From NCBI GenBank assembly GCA_031292735.1, contig JARLGP010000261.1:1-22910 (forward strand): DNA of 22,910 nt, given 5' to 3'. Below are positions 14,693 to 22,910 of the stretch, piece by piece. Under the pieces are notes generated by a model. It was not told the origin of the DNA. It was given only the letters and a program-made list of their open reading frames with translations, and searched no databases. The position numbers and the translations under genes were made by a program. Every line of letters starts with the position of its first letter. Position 1 is the first letter of the stretch. The DNA is from Holophaga sp. Its GTDB lineage: Bacteria > Acidobacteriota > Holophagae > Holophagales > Holophagaceae.

Positions 14693-16144
14693 CTAAACCC
14701 GCACGGCGGCTTCTTCTCCCGGACGGTAGCCAGCCAGGGCCGTGGCCACCTCCCCGGCCAGGAAGCGGCGCACCTGGTCGCCGGCGCAGCCGGTGAAGCG
14801 GACCGGGTCCAGCAGCGCGGCCAGTTCGGCCTCGGTCATGGCCCAGGCGGGATCGGCCGCCAGCAGGCTCAGCAGTTCGTTGGGACGGCCTTCCTCCTTG
14901 ATCCGGCGCCCGGCCTCCAGGGCCGCCACCCGGAACCGCTCGTGCAGGTCCTGGCGGTCGCCGCCGCGCTTCACCCCCTCCATGAGCAGGACTTCCGCCG
15001 CCATGAAGGGCAGCTCCCCGCGCAGCCGGGCCTCGATCATCCTGGGGTAGACCACCAGGGCCGAAGCGATGTTGCGGTAGAGCACCAGGATGGCGTCCAC
15101 CGCCATGAGCCCCTGGCTCACCGTGAGGCGCCGGTGGGCGGAATCGTCCAGGGTGCGCTCCAGCCACTGGGTGGCGCTGGTCTGGTAGGTGCTGGGCATG
15201 AGCCCCAGGACGAACCGGCTTAGCGAATTGATGCGCTCGCTGCGCATGGGGTTGCGCTTGTAGGGCATGGCCGAAGAGCCGACCTGCTGGCGTTCGAAGG
15301 GCTCCTCCACCTCCTTGAGATGCTGGAGCAGGCGCAGGTCGCAGGCGAACTTGGACGCCGAAGCGGCAATCCCGCACAGCACCTGGCCCAGCCGGTCCTC
15401 CAGCTTGCGGGTGGCGGTCTGCCCGGACACCGGGATGGCGGGCACGCCCACCTTGGCGCAGAACCGGGTCTCCAGGGCCTGCACCTTCCCGCCGTCGCCG
15501 TCGAACAGTTCCAGGAAGCTGGCCTGGGTTCCGGTGGTGCCCTTGATGCCGCGCACCGGGGTGGTGGCCAGCACATGGTCCAGGTCCTCCAGGTCCAGCA
15601 GCAGGTCCTGGATCCACAGGGTGGCCCGCTTGCCGACGGTGGTGGGCTGGGCCGGCTGGAAATGGGTGAAGCCCAGGCAGGGTTGGTCCTGCCACTGGCC
15701 GGCGAACCTGGCCAGGGCCGCCACCACGTCCAGCAGGCGGCCGCGCAGCAGGGCCAGGGCCTCCCGGCAGATGAGCAGGTCGCCGTTGTCGGTGACGAAG
15801 CAGCTGGTGGCCCCCAGGTGGATGATGGGCCGGGCTTCGGGGGCCTGTTCGCCCCAGGCGTGGATGGCCGCCATCACGTCGTGCCGCAGGCTGGCCTCGA
15901 AGCGGGCGATGGCCGGCAGGTCCACCGCGTCCTGGGTGGCCCGCATCTGTTCGATCTGCCCGGGAGTGACGGGCAGGCCCAGCTCCGCTTCGCTTTCGGC
16001 CAGGGCCACCCAGAGCCGCCGCCACACCCGCATGCGGTACATGGGGGAAAGCAGGCGGACCATGGCTTTGGAGGCATAACGGGCGGCCAGGGGGTGTTCA
16101 AAGGTCTCCAGATCACTGGCATCACAGGGGGGAAGGATCGACAT
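14693..16144 (-). CDS. purB: Adenylosuccinate lyase, animal-type
   Basis: This cytoplasmic enzyme releases fumarate twice in purine nucleotide synthesis, from SAICAR and from adenylosuccinate. The 483-residue sequence carries the fumarase/aspartase-superfamily signature GSSAMPYKRNPMRSE (289-303), with the catalytic serine in its flexible loop. His88 in RHDVMA and His161 in GFTHFQPAQ are the other active-site residues. Long stretches such as GFTHFQPAQ, TTVGKR, KGTTGTQASFL and ERTLDDSA agree with the human enzyme (484 residues), whereas the common B. subtilis-type PurB is about 430. The start at 16144 has AAAGGTG upstream. It is the first gene of the - strand unit and shares a 155-base divergent intergenic region with glyA. 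The next gene starts 78 bases downstream. Confidence 0.96.
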   Translation of the reverse strand: MSILPPCDASDLETFEHPLAARYASKAMVRLLSPMYRMRVWRRLWVALAESEAELGLPVTPGQIEQMRATQDAVDLPAIARFEASLRHDVMAAIHAWGEQAPEARPIIHLGATSCFVTDNGDLLICREALALLRGRLLDVVAALARFAGQWQDQPCLGFTHFQPAQPTTVGKRATLWIQDLLLDLEDLDHVLATTPVRGIKGTTGTQASFLELFDGDGGKVQALETRFCAKVGVPAIPVSGQTATRKLEDRLGQVLCGIAASASKFACDLRLLQHLKEVEEPFERQQVGSSAMPYKRNPMRSERINSLSRFVLGLMPSTYQTSATQWLERTLDDSAHRRLTVSQGLMAVDAILVLYRNIASALVVYPRMIEARLRGELPFMAAEVLLMEGVKRGGDRQDLHERFRVAALEAGRRIKEEGRPNELLSLLAADPAWAMTEAELAALLDPVRFTGCAGDQVRRFLAGEVATALAGYRPGEEAAVRV

Positions 16145-16299
16145 GGCACACCTTTCCCTTTCAGTTTGGCAGAAGCGCCGTTGGCGACGAAGGATCCATC
16201 CTGGTTACCTGGATCACGTGTCCGGCGGCCGGGGGTTGCACCTCGCCTTTTGTTACCTCCGGCCGTTGGCCGTTATGAGAAGATTTTCCCAGGGAGACC
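16145..16299. promoter_or_regulatory. Divergent intergenic region between purB and glyA
   Basis: This region must hold promoters for both genes if each is transcribed from here. No convincing -10/-35 pair stands out on either strand. A CACGTG at 16216-16221 lacks the flanks of a parS site. No glycine or purine riboswitch motif is recognisable by eye. The glyA ribosome site AGGGAG is at 16291-16296. The two neighbours are linked by one-carbon and purine metabolism, so shared regulation is plausible but not shown. Confidence 0.4.
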
Positions 16300-17547
16300 A
16301 TGATGAACAGGTATGAAGCATTGCGCGAAGCGGACCCTGCGATTTTCCAGGCCATCGAGCTGGAGGTTCAGCGTCAGCGACAGAACCTGGAACTGATCGC
16401 ATCCGAGAACTACACCTCGGTGGCGGTGATGACCGCCATGGGCAGCCATCTCACCAACAAGTATGCCGAGGGCTATCCCGGGCGGCGCTACTACGGCGGC
16501 TGCGTGAACGTAGACACCGTCGAGGAACTGGCCCGCTCCCGGGCCAAGCAGCTGTTCGGCGCCGAGCACGCCAATGTCCAGCCGCACAGTGGGGCCCAGG
16601 CCAACATGGCGGTCTACTTCGCCGTGCTGAAGCCCGGCGACACCGTGCTGGGCCTGGACCTGGCCCACGGCGGCCATCTCACCCACGGGCATCCGCTCAA
16701 CAGCTCCGGCATCCTCTACAAGTTCATCGGCTACCATGTGGCCCGGGACACCGAACGGGTGGACATGGCCGAAGTGCGCCGCCTGGCCCTGGAGAACAAG
16801 CCGAAACTGATCGTGGTGGGCGCCTCGGCCTACTCGCGCACCTTCGATTTCCCCGCCTTCCGCGCCATCGCCGACGAAGTGGGCGCCCTGGTGATGGTGG
16901 ACATGGCCCACATCGCCGGCCTGGTGGCCACCGGCCACCACCCCAGCCCGGTGCCCTTCGCCGACTTCGTCACCACCACCACCCACAAGACCCTGCGCGG
17001 CCCCCGCGGCGGCATGATCCTCTGCAGGAGCAAATTCGCCAAGGATCTGGACCGCGCCTTGTTCCCCGGGGTCCAGGGCGGCCCGCTGATGCACGTGATC
17101 GCCGGCAAGGCCGTGGCCCTGGCCGAGGCGCTGAAGCCCGAATTCAAGGTCTACCAGGAGCAGGTGGTGCGCAATGCCGCCGTCATGGCTTCGGCCCTGG
17201 CGGAAAAGGGCTGGCGCATCGTTTCCGGCGGCACCGACAACCACCTGATGCTGGTGGACGTGTTCCAGCAGGGCATCCCGGGCAACGAAGCCGAGCAGAC
17301 GCTCGATCGGGCCGGTATCACCGTCAACAAGAACGGGATCCCCTTCGACCCCAACCCGCCCCTGAAGCCCTCGGGCATCCGGCTCGGCTCCCCCGCCGTC
17401 ACCACCCGTGGGATGAAGGAGGCTGAGATGCGGCTCATCGCCGGCTGGATCGACGGCGCCCTGCGCAACCGCACCGATGAGGCCGCGGTGGCCCGGATCC
17501 GCGAGGAAGTGTTCGCCCTCACCAGTCGCTTCCCGATTCCTGAATAG
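16300..17547 (+). CDS. glyA: Serine hydroxymethyltransferase
   Basis: GlyA interconverts serine plus tetrahydrofolate with glycine plus 5,10-methylene-tetrahydrofolate in the cytoplasm, supplying one-carbon units for purines and thymidylate. The 415-residue length is standard. Conserved segments include IASENY (33-38), [14 protein letters not shown] (55-68), [12 protein letters not shown] (95-106) and [14 protein letters not shown] (225-238). Lys230 forms the Schiff base with pyridoxal phosphate. The chosen ATG at 16300 and a second ATG at 16303 are both possible. AGGGAG lies three or six bases upstream respectively, which slightly favours the second. It is transcribed away from purB, and a small cyclotransferase-like gene begins seven bases after its stop. 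Confidence 0.97.
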   Translation: MMNRYEALREADPAIFQAIELEVQRQRQNLELIASENYTSVAVMTAMGSHLTNKYAEGYPGRRYYGGCVNVDTVEELARSRAKQLFGAEHANVQPHSGAQANMAVYFAVLKPGDTVLGLDLAHGGHLTHGHPLNSSGILYKFIGYHVARDTERVDMAEVRRLALENKPKLIVVGASAYSRTFDFPAFRAIADEVGALVMVDMAHIAGLVATGHHPSPVPFADFVTTTTHKTLRGPRGGMILCRSKFAKDLDRALFPGVQGGPLMHVIAGKAVALAEALKPEFKVYQEQVVRNAAVMASALAEKGWRIVSGGTDNHLMLVDVFQQGIPGNEAEQTLDRAGITVNKNGIPFDPNPPLKPSGIRLGSPAVTTRGMKEAEMRLIAGWIDGALRNRTDEAAVARIREEVFALTSRFPIPE

Positions 17548-17554
17548 GAGATTG

Positions 17555-17989
17555 ATGGGACCGGACGGGCTCTTCGTCTACGACAGCCTGCGCACCGGTG
17601 GACAACGCCACCGCTGGATCGCCTGCACCGATCCGGCGGGGGTTACCTCCGCCTGGGTGGCAGGCCGTTTGTTTCACCTGCCTTCGGCCGGTTTTCCCGC
17701 CCTGGTACCGGCCGAAGAGCCCACCAGCCCAGTTCCAGGGCTTGGCTGGGTGACCGGTGAATTCATCGGCTACGAGGATGAACAAGCCTTGGAAACCGCC
17801 ATGCAGGATCTGGATCAGCTGGCGGACGTGGAAGGCGGCCTGTTCGAGCGGCGCCTGCTCCCGGTGGTGCTGGATTCCGGCCACCGGTACCTGGCCTGGG
17901 TCTATGTCTTTGACGAAGACCGCCTGCCCCGCCTGGAGCGGGAGGCGGTGGAGCTGCCCGGCGGCGACTGGGGCGACTACCTGGTCTGA
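17555..17989 (+). CDS. Gamma-glutamylcyclotransferase-like (AIG2-type) protein
   Basis: This 144-residue protein fits the gamma-glutamylcyclotransferase/AIG2-like family, whose members release 5-oxoproline from gamma-glutamyl compounds. The N-terminal FVYDSLRTGGQRH matches the family's FVYGTL/YGSL loop but has Asp in place of the usual glycine. GWVTGEFIGYED and LDQLADVEGGLFERRLLPVV match the middle strands and include the conserved Glu in DVEGG. A beta strand YLAWVYVF follows. The start ATG at 17555 has AGGAG four bases upstream and lies seven bases after the glyA stop, so the two are probably co-transcribed. The altered loop makes enzymatic activity uncertain. Confidence 0.75.
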   Translation: MGPDGLFVYDSLRTGGQRHRWIACTDPAGVTSAWVAGRLFHLPSAGFPALVPAEEPTSPVPGLGWVTGEFIGYEDEQALETAMQDLDQLADVEGGLFERRLLPVVLDSGHRYLAWVYVFDEDRLPRLEREAVELPGGDWGDYLV

Positions 17990-18033
17990 GGCTCGGCACG
18001 GCGATTGCTTCGTGAAGGGCCGGGAGGCAAAAA

Positions 18034-18525
18034 ATGTCGGGCATTTCGTCCTTATATATGAACAATGCTACGTCTCAATTGGCCAACCTGCTGGGCACCG
18101 GCAGCAAGCAGGACACGACCCAGGGGGCCAGCTCGGCAAATGATTCCTTCGCCGCTCTGTTCGCCCAGCTCATGGCCAGCCAGTCCTCGGCACAAACGGC
18201 CGCCCAGGGCTCCAGTTCCGGGAGCTCGAACTCCGCCGCCAGCGGCGCCAGCCAGACCTCCACCGACATGGATGCCCTGAGCCAGGCGCTTTCCTCCGGC
18301 AACCTGTCCGCCGCCCAACTGGCCTTCCAGGCCCTGCAGAGCGACCTCCAGGGCACCAGCGGAGCCCAGCAGGCCCATCACCATCACCATCATCATGGCA
18401 CCCAGGAAGCCTCCACCACCCCCGCGGTCGCCCAGGCTTCTTCCAGCGATGCGGCCTCCACCAGCACCCAGAACGGCACCACCGCCAATGATCAGCTGCT
18501 CAGCCTGCTCATGGGTAGCATGTAA
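18034..18525 (+). CDS. Ser/Ala/Gln-rich low-complexity protein with a seven-histidine tract
   Basis: The start is firm: GGGAGG lies six bases before ATG 18034. The 163-residue product has no signal peptide or membrane span. Most of it is Ser, Ala, Gln and Thr, with short amphipathic helices. The segment DMDALSQALSSGNLSAAQLA near the middle, followed by a second helix, looks like a folded helical hairpin. HHHHHHH follows it and could bind metal. The C-terminus returns to a helix-like LLSLLMGSM. Proteins of this general design (ALxxGxLxAAQxAFxxLQxDL plus a His-rich stretch) occur as uncharacterised proteins in several bacteria. The family name and function are unknown to me. Its last 17 bases overlap the end of the convergent microprotein gene. 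Confidence 0.75.
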   Translation: MSGISSLYMNNATSQLANLLGTGSKQDTTQGASSANDSFAALFAQLMASQSSAQTAAQGSSSGSSNSAASGASQTSTDMDALSQALSSGNLSAAQLAFQALQSDLQGTSGAQQAHHHHHHHGTQEASTTPAVAQASSSDAASTSTQNGTTANDQLLSLLMGSM

Positions 18526-18628
18526 AAGGCCTGACCAGCAGCACGATGGCCAGTCCCAGCAGAATCAGGAACAGGTTCCAGAGGTCGAGGTACATTCCAA
18601 TGGCTGAATGCGACTTCTGGGCTGGCAT
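18509..18628 (-). CDS. Single-span membrane microprotein A (39 residues)
   Basis: Reading the - strand from ATG 18628 gives 39 codons and a TGA at 18509-18511. The product has a short polar head starting MPAQKSH, then the hydrophobic core WNLFLILLGLAIVLL and a positively charged end RPF. GGGGA lies about eight bases upstream, and ATG 18595 (MYLDLWN) is a shorter alternative. The core aligns gap-free with the next microprotein (18742-18867), which argues that both are real. It could be a regulatory or stress-type small membrane peptide, but nothing shows its partner. It overlaps the end of the convergent His-tract gene by 17 bases. Confidence 0.6.
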   Translation of the reverse strand: MPAQKSHSAIGMYLDLWNLFLILLGLAIVLLVRPFTCYP

Positions 18629-18741
18629 CGGCGATCCCCAAGGGTGCGCCCCGGCAAGGGAAGCGCTACCTCTTGGATAGGCCCGGATTGTAACTTCCGT
18701 GGTCCCTGGCGGTGAACACGGTGCAACGTTCCCGCGCAGGC

Positions 18742-18867
18742 TCAGTACGGCTTGAACAGAAGGACCAGAGCCACGCCCAGCAGGATCAAGACGAGGTTCC
18801 AGACTTCCACGATGGGAGCGGACAGCGGGTGGCTTTCAAAGGGATGGAAGGACGGGTGGACGTGCAT
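18742..18867 (-). CDS. Single-span membrane microprotein B (41 residues, His-rich head)
   Basis: ATG 18867 opens a 41-codon frame ending in TGA at 18742-18744. The head MHVHPSFHPFESHP has five histidines. It is followed by the hydrophobic core WNLVLILLGVALVLL and KPY. GGGGTGA precedes the start by about five bases. The core matches microprotein A at WNLxLILLGxAxVLLxxP, with conservative changes elsewhere, so the pair look like a tandem duplication. The product is predicted to span the membrane once, and the His-rich head could bind metal. It lies downstream of gyrA on the same strand, separated by two hairpins, and may have its own promoter. Confidence 0.6.
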   Translation of the reverse strand: MHVHPSFHPFESHPLSAPIVEVWNLVLILLGVALVLLFKPY

Positions 18868-18881
18868 GGATCACCCCGGGA

Positions 18882-18906
18882 GGCTGCCCCCTGGAGGGGG
18901 TCAGCC
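18882..18906 (-). terminator. Strong GC-rich hairpin downstream of gyrA
   Basis: GGCTG plus CCCCC (18882-18891) pairs with GGGGG and CAGCC (18896-18906), giving ten pairs with a TGGA loop and one bulged T. A smaller hairpin (CCCGG 18922-18926, CCGGG 18930-18934) lies closer to the gyrA stop. Neither has a U-run, so a rho-independent function is only possible. The hairpin sits about 15 bases upstream of the microprotein B start and could instead shape its leader. Confidence 0.4.
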
Positions 18907-18937
18907 TAAATATCGGTCCTTCCCGGAGTCCGGGCCG

Positions 18938-21559
18938 CTATTCCAGGTCCAGTTTCTGCTGCACCCCGTCTTCGCTGGGGGCTGGGTTGCCGGTTTCGGC
19001 ATCCACCACCAGGTCCAGATCCTCTTCGTCGTCCAAGGCCTGGGCGCTGGCGTCGATCTTGGCCAGCCCCACCACCCGGTCGTTCTCCGAGGGCAGGTTC
19101 AGCAGGCGCACGCCCATGGCGGCCCGGCCGGTCTTGCGCACCTCGTCGATGTTGAAGCGGATGACCATGCCCTCCTGGGAGATGAGCAGGCAGCCTTCGC
19201 CGGGCTTGACCAGCACCGAACCCACCACCTTGCCGTTGCGCACCCCGGCCCGGATGTTGATGACCCCGGTGCCGCCCCGGCCCTGGAGCCGGTAGTCCTG
19301 GAGCAGGCTGCGCTTGCCGTAGCCCTTTTCGGTGACCGTGAGCAGCATGCCGTGGGCGGCGGTGCTCTCGTCCGGCTCTTCGCCTTCTTCCAGATCAGGC
19401 AGCGGCTCGGCCACTTCCATGTCCACGATCTCGTCGCCGGTGCCCAGCCGCATGCCGCGCACGCCGGTGGCGGTGCGGCCCATGGCGCGGATGTCCTCTT
19501 CGGGGAAGCGGATGGCCTTGCCCAGGGCGCTGATCAGCACGATCTGCTGGTTGCCGGTGGACACCCGCACCGACACCAGCCGGTTGCCCTCTTCGATGTT
19601 CAGGGCGATCAGGCCGTTGCTGCGGATGTTGGCGTAGGAGCTGAGGCTGGTCTTCTTCACGGTGCCGTCGGAGGTGGCGAACACCAGGTGGTACTCCTCC
19701 GGGAACTCCCGCAGGGCCATGAGCGTGACCACCTTCTCGTCGTCCTTGAGCGAGATGAGGTTCTTGATGTGCTTGCCCCGGGTGGACGCCGCCGCCTCGG
19801 GCAGGTCGTAGACCTTCAGCGCATAGGCGTAGCCCCGGTCGGTGTACACCAGCAGGGTGTCGTGGGCCTTGGTGAGGAACAGCCGTTCGACGAAATCCTC
19901 GTCCTTGGTCTTCATGCCCAGCTTGCCCTTGCCGCCGCGCTTCTGCCGGCGGTAGGCCGCCAGGGCGGTGCGCTTGATGTAGCCGGCCTTGGACATGGTG
20001 ACCACCATCTCCTCGTCGGGCACCACGTCCTCCATGCGGATGTTGCCGGAGAACGCCGCGATCTCGGTCATGCGGTCGTTGCCGAACTGGTCGCTGACCG
20101 CCTGGAACTCTTCGCGGATCACCGCCATCAGCCGGCTGTCGTCCGCCAGGATGGCCTTGAGCCCCGCGATGGTCTTTTCCAGTTCCGCCAGTTCCTCCAG
20201 GATCTTGTCCCGCTCCAGCCCGGTGAGGCGCTGCAGCCGCATGTCCAGGATGGCCTGGGCCTGCTTGTCGGACAGGGCCAGTTCCGGCCGGGCCTTGAGC
20301 TGGGCGGCCGTGGCGAAGCGGCCGGCCATGAGGCCTTCCTTGGCTTCCTCCGGGGAAACCGCGGCGCGGATCATCTTGATCACCGCATCCAGGAAGTCCA
20401 GGGCGATCTTCAGGCCCATGAGGATGTGGTGCCGGTCCTCGGCCTTGCGCAGCTGGAACAAGGTGCGGCGGGTGACCACCTCGCGGCGGAAGCCGATGAA
20501 TTCCTTGAGAATCTCCCGCAGGGTGAGGATCCGCGGCTGGCCGTTGACGATGCACAGCATGGTGATCGGGAACGAGTTCTGCAACTGGGTCTGCTGGTAG
20601 AGGTTGTTCAGGACGATGTCGCTGGATTCGCCCTTCTTCAGCTCCACCACCATGCGCATGCCTTCCCGGTCGCTCTCATCGCGCAGGTCGGAAATGCCTT
20701 CGATCTTCTTTTCGTGGACCAGGTCGGCGATCTTTTCCAGCAGGGTGGCCTTGTTCACCTGGTAGGGCAGCTCGGTGAAGACGAGCTGCTCCCGGTCCCC
20801 GGCCCGCTTGATCTGCTCCACCGTGGATTTGGCCCGCACCACGCAGCGGCCGCGGCCGGTGCGGTAGGCGTCCAGCACTCCCTCGGTGCCCAGCATGAGC
20901 CCGCCGCCGGGGAAATCCGGGCCCTTGATGTGGGCCATGATGCCGTCCAGGCCCAGGGAAGGGTCGTCGATCAGGGCGATCAGGGCGCCGCAGCATTCCC
21001 GCAGGTTGTGCGCGGGGATGCTGGTGGCCATGCCCACGGCGATGCCCTGGCTGCCGTTCACCAGCAGGTTGGGGAAGCGGGTGGGCAGGGACAGCGGTTC
21101 CTGCATGGTGTCGTCGTAGTTGGGTCCCCAATCCACGGTGTCCTGGTCCAGGTCGGCCATCATCTCGCTGGCCAGCCGGGACAGCCGGGCCTCGGTGTAG
21201 CGCATGGCCGCCGGGCTGTCGCCGTCGATGGAGCCGAAGTTGCCCTGGCCGTCCACCAGCACGTGGCGCATGGAGAAGGGCTGGGCCATGCGCACCAGGG
21301 TGTCGTAGATGGCCGAGTCGCCGTGCGGATGGTACTTGCCCATGACGTCGCCCACGGTGCGGGCCGACTTCTTGTAGGCGCGGTTCCATTCGTTGCCGCT
21401 TTCCTTCATGGCGTACAGCACCCGCCGGTGCACCGGCTTGAGGCCGTCGTGCACGCTGGGCAGCGCGCGTCCGACGATGACGCTCATGGCGTAGTCCAGA
21501 TAGGACTTGCGCATTTCCTTTTCGATTTCGATGGGTTCGGTGCGCTGGTTCTGGGTCAT
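18938..21559 (-). CDS. gyrA: DNA gyrase subunit A
   Basis: GyrA is the cutting and rejoining subunit of gyrase, which introduces negative supercoils using ATP hydrolysed by GyrB. The 873-residue length and domain order are standard. The winged-helix region contains [11 protein letters not shown], and MRYTEARLS holds the active-site Tyr121. The quinolone-determining positions equivalent to E. coli Ser83 and Asp87 are Ser82 and Asp86, the sensitive-type residues. The C-terminal beta-pinwheel includes the GyrA-box QKRGGKG (539-545, canonical QRRGGKG), which separates gyrase from topoisomerase IV. The tail is acidic. The start ATG at 21559 has GGAAG nearby. A parS-like site lies 13 bases upstream, between gyrB and gyrA. 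Confidence 0.97.
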   Translation of the reverse strand: MTQNQRTEPIEIEKEMRKSYLDYAMSVIVGRALPSVHDGLKPVHRRVLYAMKESGNEWNRAYKKSARTVGDVMGKYHPHGDSAIYDTLVRMAQPFSMRHVLVDGQGNFGSIDGDSPAAMRYTEARLSRLASEMMADLDQDTVDWGPNYDDTMQEPLSLPTRFPNLLVNGSQGIAVGMATSIPAHNLRECCGALIALIDDPSLGLDGIMAHIKGPDFPGGGLMLGTEGVLDAYRTGRGRCVVRAKSTVEQIKRAGDREQLVFTELPYQVNKATLLEKIADLVHEKKIEGISDLRDESDREGMRMVVELKKGESSDIVLNNLYQQTQLQNSFPITMLCIVNGQPRILTLREILKEFIGFRREVVTRRTLFQLRKAEDRHHILMGLKIALDFLDAVIKMIRAAVSPEEAKEGLMAGRFATAAQLKARPELALSDKQAQAILDMRLQRLTGLERDKILEELAELEKTIAGLKAILADDSRLMAVIREEFQAVSDQFGNDRMTEIAAFSGNIRMEDVVPDEEMVVTMSKAGYIKRTALAAYRRQKRGGKGKLGMKTKDEDFVERLFLTKAHDTLLVYTDRGYAYALKVYDLPEAAASTRGKHIKNLISLKDDEKVVTLMALREFPEEYHLVFATSDGTVKKTSLSSYANIRSNGLIALNIEEGNRLVSVRVSTGNQQIVLISALGKAIRFPEEDIRAMGRTATGVRGMRLGTGDEIVDMEVAEPLPDLEEGEEPDESTAAHGMLLTVTEKGYGKRSLLQDYRLQGRGGTGVINIRAGVRNGKVVGSVLVKPGEGCLLISQEGMVIRFNIDEVRKTGRAAMGVRLLNLPSENDRVVGLAKIDASAQALDDEEDLDLVVDAETGNPAPSEDGVQQKLDLE

Positions 21560-21571
21560 TCGGCTTCCGTT

Positions 21572-21587
21572 GGTTCCACGTGGAACA
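21572..21587. promoter_or_regulatory. parS-like ParB-binding site, copy 2, in the gyrB-gyrA gap
   Basis: GGTTCCACGTGGAACA is identical to copy 1 at 7339-7354 and differs from the parS consensus only at its first base. It occupies most of the 60-base gap between the gyrB stop and the gyrA start and lies just upstream of the gyrA ribosome site. ParB bound here could influence gyrA expression, which is inference. Two identical 16-base sites 14.2 kb apart are unlikely by chance. Confidence 0.85.
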
Positions 21588-21619
21588 ATGCGAACATGGG
21601 TGCTTCGTTCAATGCGAGG

Positions 21620-22910
<1,291 letters not shown>

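Noticed and set aside
16213..16224. CACGTG in the purB-glyA gap as a third parS site
   Set aside because: Its flanks do not match the GTT/AAC arms of the parS consensus.

Overview
The window is GC-rich bacterial chromosomal DNA with dense housekeeping genes on both strands. No ribosomal RNA is present to fix the taxonomy. The human-type adenylosuccinate lyase, the neighbouring gyrB and gyrA, and the small secreted or low-complexity proteins suggest an Acidobacteriota lineage, perhaps Holophagae (Geothrix/Holophaga-like). This placement is inference with moderate to low confidence.

Positions 1-3640 form an accessory region. It opens with the C-terminal end of one ISAzo13-family transposase on the + strand. 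About 130 bases further on lies a complete ISAzo13-family insertion sequence (272-1575, transposase on the - strand) with imperfect terminal inverted repeats and an apparent 3-bp target duplication, CGC. After it come a gene-poor and relatively AT-rich stretch, a small secreted protein gene, an excisionase/AlpA-like helix-turn-helix gene and an orphan gene. This cargo abuts the 3' end of a tRNA-Phe gene (3640-3715, - strand), a classic integration position, but no integrase is visible.

Positions 3803-7320 on the + strand encode a single-pass membrane protein, a pyrimidine-nucleoside phosphorylase and a UbiD-family decarboxylase. The UbiD gene converges on a - strand gene for a secreted Pro/Gly/Gln repeat protein (7387-9393). 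Between them is a 45-nt palindrome with a parS-like ParB site at its centre.

Positions 9481-16144 on the - strand look like one transcription unit, read from high to low coordinate: adenylosuccinate lyase (purB), an aspartate-semialdehyde-dehydrogenase-like protein without the catalytic cysteine, a NapG/MauM-type ferredoxin with four [4Fe-4S] motifs, and a three-subunit molybdenum hydroxylase (Mo subunit, 2Fe-2S subunit, FAD subunit). The Mo subunit keeps the Glu and Arg that mark xanthine dehydrogenases, so the cluster joins a purine synthesis enzyme to a probable purine oxidase. The + strand genes for serine hydroxymethyltransferase (glyA), a gamma-glutamylcyclotransferase-like protein and a Ser/Ala/Gln-rich His-tract protein diverge from purB.

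Positions 18509-22910 on the - strand hold gyrB (3' part only, with an apparent one-base frameshift), a second identical parS-like site just upstream of gyrA, gyrA itself, and two tandem, mutually similar ~40-residue single-span membrane microproteins. The gyrase genes and two parS-like sites suggest that the window lies in the origin-proximal part of the chromosome. The most notable observations are the paired parS-like sites, the duplicated microproteins, the inactive-looking dehydrogenase homologue within the ferredoxin/xanthine dehydrogenase operon, and the gyrB frameshift.
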